This document shows, in pieces, positions 59,295-64,000 of a DNA stretch of 64,000 nucleotides (position 1 is the first letter of the stretch; each line of letters begins with the position of its first letter). The stretch is from Azotobacter beijerinckii (GTDB lineage Bacteria > Pseudomonadota > Gammaproteobacteria > Pseudomonadales > Pseudomonadaceae). The stretch lies in NCBI RefSeq assembly GCF_900110885.1, contig NZ_FOFJ01000003.1, positions 124,001 to 188,000 on the forward strand, read 5' to 3'. Under the pieces are notes generated by a model, which was given only the letters and a program-made list of their open reading frames with translations, did no database searches and had not been told where the DNA came from. Made by a program: the position numbers and the translations under genes.

Positions 59295-60728
59295 ATGCCA
59301 GGTGCATTGCTTCGTACGGGTACGCTGCGGGAATTCAGGGCTCTGGGCGTCGACGGCCAGCCGGTCCATGGCGTGGCGCTGCAACTGCGCGAAGCCATCC
59401 GCCTGAAGATGCGCCGCGAAGCGGCCGACTGCCTGGCGATCCCGCAGTCCAACGAAACCGGCGACCGCATCGATTGGTACGCACCGGTCGACGGCGACGT
59501 GGTGCCCTGGTCGGCCGCCACTCCGGAGGAGCGCGTGCAGGCCCATGCCCAGCTCGAGGCGATGCAGGCCCAGCTGCGCGCCACCGGCGAAAGCATGCGC
59601 AACGATGCGCAGAACCGGGAAAAGCAGGTCTTCGGCCGCCTTCTGGAAAAGGCCCTGCAGTTCCCCGATGCCAACCACGTCTATTTGGTGGACGGCAAGC
59701 CGGTGATCACCTTCTGGGGATTCACCCAGCACGAGGCCCCCCAGCTACCCGATCCGCTGTCCTGTCTGCAGGCGGCCGGGCCGACCGCGGCCGTCGCGGC
59801 GTTGCCACCGCCGGCGGCACCTGTCGTCGCCGAAAAATCCCGCTGGCGGCGCTGGCTGTGGTTGCTGCTGCCGTTGCTCCTGCTGTTGCTGCTGTTTCTC
59901 ATGCGTGCCTGCGCGCCGAGCGTCGAACTGCCGTTCGAGCTGTCCAAGATCGACCTGCCCGGTCTGCCGGCCGAAGAAAAGACTCCGCCGGATGTCCACC
60001 TGCGCGAGGGCGCCGTGGGGGTGACAGGTACCCTGGGCAATGCCGGTGTCGCCGGAGTCGATGCGACCGGGGTGGAAGGAGACGAGGTGGCGGTACCGGG
60101 CGAAGCCACGGCCGTCGAGGAGCTGCCGGCCGACGAGGCGTCGGCGGGCGATCTCGCGGCGGACGAGGCCGGTGCCGACCAATCCGCCTTGGACAAGTCC
60201 GCGGCGGAGGAGCAACCGCCCGTCCCGGAAACGCAGCCCGAACCGAAACCCGAAGACCTGTCGAAGCCGCCGGTTCCGCCACAACTCGACGAAAAAAATC
60301 CGGAGGGCCAGGAGGGGCAGCAGGATGAACCGTCCAAGAAAGGGGACGCCGCCAAACCCATGAGCATCCCGCCCGAGGCGCGCAGCAGCGGTTCGACCGG
60401 CTTCCTCGACGGCAACTGGCAGGCCGGCGCCGGCATCCAGGACGCCAAGACCGGCAAGCCTTTGCAACTGGGCTACGACTTCAAGGACGGCAAGGGGCGG
60501 GTCAGTATCCGCCGCGACGACGGCGTGCAATGCTCGGGCGCGGTGAACGCCTCGATGCAGGGCGGCAACCTGTCGATCGCCAGCCAGGGACAGGCGGCCT
60601 GCAGCGACGGCAGCCGCTATCGTCTGCCGGAGGTGACCTGCAAGCCGGATGCGCGCAGCGCGGCGGACTGCACCGGCCATTACGGCGATCAGCAATTCCC
60701 CATGTCGATCCGCCAGGGCGGCCACTGA
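59295..60728 (+). CDS. SrfA-like membrane-anchored protein
   Basis: The gene encodes 477 residues from ATG 59295, preceded by AAAGGA. The N-terminal cytoplasmic part (1-180) opens with GALLRTGTLREFRALGVDGQPVHGVALQLR. A single hydrophobic helix (about 187-206, Leu-rich) comes after RWRR and before CAPS. A long acidic, Ala/Pro/Glu-rich linker (about 225-355) leads to a small C-terminal domain (about 370-477) with four cysteines and FLDGNWQAGAGIQDAKTG. Topology suggests the linker and Cys domain are outside the inner membrane. Similarity to SrfA of the Salmonella srfABC operon is from recall and is supported by the srfB and srfC genes that follow. Confidence 0.68.
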   Translation: MPGALLRTGTLREFRALGVDGQPVHGVALQLREAIRLKMRREAADCLAIPQSNETGDRIDWYAPVDGDVVPWSAATPEERVQAHAQLEAMQAQLRATGESMRNDAQNREKQVFGRLLEKALQFPDANHVYLVDGKPVITFWGFTQHEAPQLPDPLSCLQAAGPTAAVAALPPPAAPVVAEKSRWRRWLWLLLPLLLLLLLFLMRACAPSVELPFELSKIDLPGLPAEEKTPPDVHLREGAVGVTGTLGNAGVAGVDATGVEGDEVAVPGEATAVEELPADEASAGDLAADEAGADQSALDKSAAEEQPPVPETQPEPKPEDLSKPPVPPQLDEKNPEGQEGQQDEPSKKGDAAKPMSIPPEARSSGSTGFLDGNWQAGAGIQDAKTGKPLQLGYDFKDGKGRVSIRRDDGVQCSGAVNASMQGGNLSIASQGQAACSDGSRYRLPEVTCKPDARSAADCTGHYGDQQFPMSIRQGGH

Positions 60729-60743
60729 GGCGAGCACAGCAGC

Positions 60744-63722
60744 ATGTTTCCGGAAAAGACCGATTACGAAGACAGGATCACCCTGATCATGGGCAGCGGC
60801 ATCCAGTTCCTGGATTTCGCCGTCAAACTGGAACTGCGCCGCGAGCCGGCCGGCGAATTCGTCCGGCCGCGCAGCGACGGCCCGCTGGTTCGCCTGCTGT
60901 TCGATCCGCGCAGCAACGCCTTCCACCATCCGGCCGAGCCCGGCAGGGCGGTGACGCCCGCTTTCGCCGTGGCCGTCGAGGACTCGCTGCGCCTGCTCAA
61001 GGGGCTCTGGCTGCCCCTGCCGTTCTTTCGCTGCAGCCCGCCGCGGCGTTTCGACGACGGCCCGAGCAACTGGTCGCGGGTGCGCATCGTCGAACTCGGC
61101 GAGGGCGAGGACCCGGACGGCAACACCCACCGCATCACCTTCGCCTTCGACACCAAGGTCTTCGACAGCCGCGAGGCCACCACCTACCTGGCGCCGACCC
61201 GCGACGACGTCCGCGCCGGCGCCAGCTTCGCGCTGGCCCACCGGGCCGACGAAATGGGCTGGTTCCTCGACCTCGGCTGGGTCGACGGCTGGCTGCGCGA
61301 GGTGTTCGCCGAGCAGGCGCGGCTGCCGCCGCTGCGCATGCAGCCCGACGACATCCAGGCCGAGTGCGAGCAGCTCCACCACCAGGCGCACTACCTCAAC
61401 CTGTTGCACCTGCTCGGCACGCACCTGCCGGTGCCGGAACTCAAGGTGGTCTCCAACCGCGACAGCGACGTGCACAAGGCGATCCCGGTGGACATGGTGC
61501 TGGACGTCGGCAACTCGCGCACCTGCGGCATCCTGATCGAGGACCATCCGCAGGAGAACGACGGCCTGAGCAAGCGCTACGAACTGGAGCTGCGCGACCT
61601 GACCCGGCCCGAGCAGGTCTATCCGGAGCCCTTCGAGAGCCGCGTCGAGTTCGCCCAGGCGATGTTCGGCAAGGACCACTTCTCGGTGCAGAGCGGCCGC
61701 CGCGAGGCCTTCCTCTGGCCGACCATCGCCCGCGTCGGCCGCGAGGCCGGGCGCCTGGCCGGGCGCCGGCGCGGCACCGAGGGCTCGACCGGGCTGTCGA
61801 GTCCCAAGCGCTACCTGTGGGACGAGGACGGCTACGAGCCGGGCTGGCGCTTCAACTGCGCCGCGCTGCGCACCGAGAGCGAACCGCACGCCACCGCCGC
61901 GCCGGTGGCCGGGCTGATCAACGAGAAGGGCCAGGCGCTCTACAGCCTGCCGTTCGACGAGCGCATGCCGGTGTTCCATCCGCACTATTCGCGCAGCTCG
62001 CTGATGACCTTCATGCTCTCCGAGGTCCTCGGCCAGGCGCTGATGCAGATCAACAGCCCCTCGCAGCGCCTGCGCATGAGCCACTCGCGGGTGCCGCGCC
62101 ACCTGCGCTCGATCATCCTCACCGTGCCGCCGTCGATGCCCAAGCCGGAACGCGAGATCTTCGCCAAGTGCATGGAGCAGGCCATCGGCCTGGTCTGGAA
62201 GAGCCTCGGCTGGCATCCCGAGGACGATTCCGTCGACCTCAAGGACCCGAAGAGCCGCGAGAGCGCCTGGCCCTGGTTCCCCGAAGTCCATGTGCAGTGG
62301 GACGAGGCCACCTGCGGGCAGGTGGTCTACCTGTTCAACGAGACCCAGAACAACTTCGCCGGACGCTCGGAGGAATTCTTCGCCGCCATGGCGCGGCCGG
62401 ACCAGCCGCACCGGGATCGCCTGACCATCGCCTCGATCGACATCGGCGGCGGCACCACGGATCTGGTGATCACCGAATACCGCCTCGACGACGGGGTCGG
62501 CGGCAACGTCTACATCAGCCCCGAACAGCGCTTTCGCGACGGCTTCAAGGTCGCCGGCGACGACATCCTGCTCGACGTGATCCGCCAGTTCGTCCTGCCG
62601 GCGCTGCGCGACGCCCTGTCCCGGGCCGGCGTCGCCACGCCCGAGGCGCTGCTGTCGCGGCTGATCGGCAGCGAAACGCTGGCGGTGCAGGAGGCCGTGC
62701 TGCGCCAGCAACTGACCCTGCAGGTGTTCGGCCCCATCGGCCTGCGCCTGCTCAAGGCCTACGAGCAGTACGACCCGCTGGAGCCGGGCAGCCGGGTCAG
62801 CGCCACCTTCGGCGAACTGCTCGGCGAGCGCCCCACCGAGGACGTGCTCGACTACGTCGCCGGCGCCGTGCGCCGCCAGCTGGGCAACGAGGCCGCGCCC
62901 TTCGACATCCTCGCCACCCCGCTGGACGTCAGCCTGCGGCGCATCCACGAGGCCTTCATCGGCGACCGCATGAGCATCGGCAAGACCATCCAGGCGCTCT
63001 GCGAGGTGGTGCACGCCTATCCCTGCGACGTGCTCCTGCTCACCGGCCGGCCCTCCTGCCTGCCCGGCGTGCAGGCGCTGTTCCGCGAGCTGCTGCCGCT
63101 GCCGCCGGGGCGCATCCTGTCGCTCAACCAGTACCGCACCGGCGGCTGGTACCCGTTCAACAAGCTCGACCGCATCGAGGACCCGAAGACCACCGCGGCG
63201 GTCGGCGCCATGCTCTGCCTGCTGAGCCGCAGCCTGCGCCTGCCGAACTTCTACTTCCGCGTGGCGGCCTTCAAGTCCTACTCGACGCTCAGGCACCTGG
63301 GGCTGATCGACAACAACAACGTCCTCAAGGACAGCAACGTCTACTATCGAGACATCGATCTGGACGACCCCGACTACCGCCTGGCGGACACCGCCTTCGA
63401 CATGCGCGGCACCATGCGCCTGGGCTTTCGCCAGTTGGCCTGCGAGCGCTGGTCGGCCGCGCCCCTGTACATTCTCGGCATCGAAAGCCCGAAACTGCGC
63501 GAGGAAATGGCGTCCAAGGGACTGGTGCTCAAGGTGCGCCTGGGCATCAAGTCCTCGCGCAACCCGGCCGAGGGCAGCGAGCGTTTCGAGTTGCTCGGCG
63601 TGGAGTCGGACAGCGGCTCGGTCAGCCGCGCCCATGTGCGCCTCAAGCTCAACACCCTGCCCGATGCCGGGCTGGGCGAATCCCAATACTGGCTCGACAG
63701 TGGAAGCGTATTTCGCAAATGA
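60744..63722 (+). CDS. srfB: Virulence factor SrfB family protein (actin/Hsp70-fold)
   Basis: The 992-residue protein matches the SrfB family in length and character. It has phosphate-1-like MVLDVGNSRTCGILIED (Asp254, residues 251-267) and phosphate-2 DIGGGTTDL (566-574). An adenosine-type segment LLLTGRPSCLPGVQALF (about 763-779) follows, so it has the core signature of the actin/Hsp70/FtsA ATPase fold. The N-terminal 240 residues are family-specific. There is no signal peptide. It starts 15 bp after the SrfA-like gene and overlaps srfC (ATGA). The family was named in Salmonella; its biochemical role is unknown. Confidence 0.85.
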   Translation: MFPEKTDYEDRITLIMGSGIQFLDFAVKLELRREPAGEFVRPRSDGPLVRLLFDPRSNAFHHPAEPGRAVTPAFAVAVEDSLRLLKGLWLPLPFFRCSPPRRFDDGPSNWSRVRIVELGEGEDPDGNTHRITFAFDTKVFDSREATTYLAPTRDDVRAGASFALAHRADEMGWFLDLGWVDGWLREVFAEQARLPPLRMQPDDIQAECEQLHHQAHYLNLLHLLGTHLPVPELKVVSNRDSDVHKAIPVDMVLDVGNSRTCGILIEDHPQENDGLSKRYELELRDLTRPEQVYPEPFESRVEFAQAMFGKDHFSVQSGRREAFLWPTIARVGREAGRLAGRRRGTEGSTGLSSPKRYLWDEDGYEPGWRFNCAALRTESEPHATAAPVAGLINEKGQALYSLPFDERMPVFHPHYSRSSLMTFMLSEVLGQALMQINSPSQRLRMSHSRVPRHLRSIILTVPPSMPKPEREIFAKCMEQAIGLVWKSLGWHPEDDSVDLKDPKSRESAWPWFPEVHVQWDEATCGQVVYLFNETQNNFAGRSEEFFAAMARPDQPHRDRLTIASIDIGGGTTDLVITEYRLDDGVGGNVYISPEQRFRDGFKVAGDDILLDVIRQFVLPALRDALSRAGVATPEALLSRLIGSETLAVQEAVLRQQLTLQVFGPIGLRLLKAYEQYDPLEPGSRVSATFGELLGERPTEDVLDYVAGAVRRQLGNEAAPFDILATPLDVSLRRIHEAFIGDRMSIGKTIQALCEVVHAYPCDVLLLTGRPSCLPGVQALFRELLPLPPGRILSLNQYRTGGWYPFNKLDRIEDPKTTAAVGAMLCLLSRSLRLPNFYFRVAAFKSYSTLRHLGLIDNNNVLKDSNVYYRDIDLDDPDYRLADTAFDMRGTMRLGFRQLACERWSAAPLYILGIESPKLREEMASKGLVLKVRLGIKSSRNPAEGSERFELLGVESDSGSVSRAHVRLKLNTLPDAGLGESQYWLDSGSVFRK

Positions 63723-64000
63723 CTAATCCTGAGCAGCTGTCGCAACGCTGGTCCGCCGTCCACAGCGGGGCGGGCGAGGCGATCCGCTGGATCGACGAGG
63801 TGCGCCGCTTCGCCCCACGCCTGGACAACGAGGCGGACGACCTGATCCTCAGCCTGCGCCGCGTGCGCAATACCGCGCGGCGCCTCGGCGCGGTGTCCGC
63901 GCTGCCGATGACGGTGGGCTTCTTCGGCCTCTCCCAGGCCGGCAAGTCCTACCTGATCTCCAGCCTGGCGGCCGGCGTCAACGGCAAGCTGGAGACCGAC
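63719..64000 (+). CDS. srfC: Virulence factor SrfC family P-loop protein (partial, runs off the window)
   Basis: Only the first 94 codons are present. The start overlaps the srfB stop. An N-terminal helical part with WIDEVRRFAPRLDNEADDLI is followed by VGFFGLSQAGKSYLISSLA, a Walker A GxxxxGKS (residues 70-77). This matches the SrfC family (putative bacterial virulence factor), whose P-loop resembles dynamin-like or other large GTPases. The remaining several hundred residues lie beyond position 64000. Confidence 0.8.
   Translation, partial: MTNPEQLSQRWSAVHSGAGEAIRWIDEVRRFAPRLDNEADDLILSLRRVRNTARRLGAVSALPMTVGFFGLSQAGKSYLISSLAAGVNGKLETD

Noticed and set aside
59745..63686. A 1,313-codon open frame on the minus strand opposite srfB and the SrfA-like gene
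   Set aside because: It is a mirror of GC-rich coding sequence: low-complexity Ala/Arg/Gly/Gln-rich product, no domain, and it covers a well-supported plus-strand gene with known motifs.

Overview
The window is about 64 kb of high-GC gammaproteobacterial chromosome around the replication origin. Gene order and protein sequence point to the family Pseudomonadaceae (Pseudomonas or a close relative such as Azotobacter). The run glyQ-glyS-gmhB-plsC, gyrB-recF-dnaN-dnaA, oriC, rpmH-rnpA-yidD-yidC-mnmE, mnmG-rsmG-parA-parB and the atp operon is the conserved origin neighbourhood of that family. The left side (trkA-rsmB-fmt-def-lysM-dprA-tsaC-qor-hemF-aroE) keeps the Pseudomonas order as well. I cannot name a species.

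Positions 1-6240 are different: AT-richer DNA made of about ten integron gene cassettes, all in the same orientation. They are separated by eight or nine attC sites (RYYYAAC ... GTTRRRY). Neither integrase nor attI is present; both would lie left of the window. The cassettes carry a nucleotidyl-cyclase-like protein, small membrane proteins, a frameshifted lipoprotein with a small helical partner, a zinc-motif (HNH-like) protein split by an IS200/IS605 element, a DUF6547-like protein, an ORF-less cassette present twice, and a truncated DUF2695 gene at the end of the array.

Positions 6440-36100 hold a nucleoside-recognition (Gate-domain) membrane protein, wrbA, a diguanylate cyclase, cytochrome c551, copAB, aroE/hemF/qor/tsaC/dprA, a LysM protein, and def-fmt-rsmB-trkA. 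A small MITE-like element with a 5-bp duplication sits between trkA and its terminator. A frameshifted 5'-nucleotidase, an LpxL-type acyltransferase, tag, glyQS, gmhB, plsC, an unrecognised gene, a Dyp-type peroxidase and zapE follow.

Positions 36435-58701 are core replication, segregation, tRNA-modification and energy genes. Genes of the dnaA cluster read leftward and genes from rpmH onward read rightward, so transcription diverges from oriC (about 42.6-43.0 kb) along with replication. Three ParB-binding parS palindromes lie 3-10 kb left of oriC, two of them inside recF; parAB lies 7 kb to the right.

After the atp terminator, from 59295 to the end of the window, lies an operon resembling srfABC: a membrane-anchored SrfA-like protein, an actin/Hsp70-fold SrfB and a P-loop SrfC that runs off the window. 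The molecular job of this three-part system is not established. It is the strongest candidate here for an undescribed machine; the cassette-borne cyclase is second.
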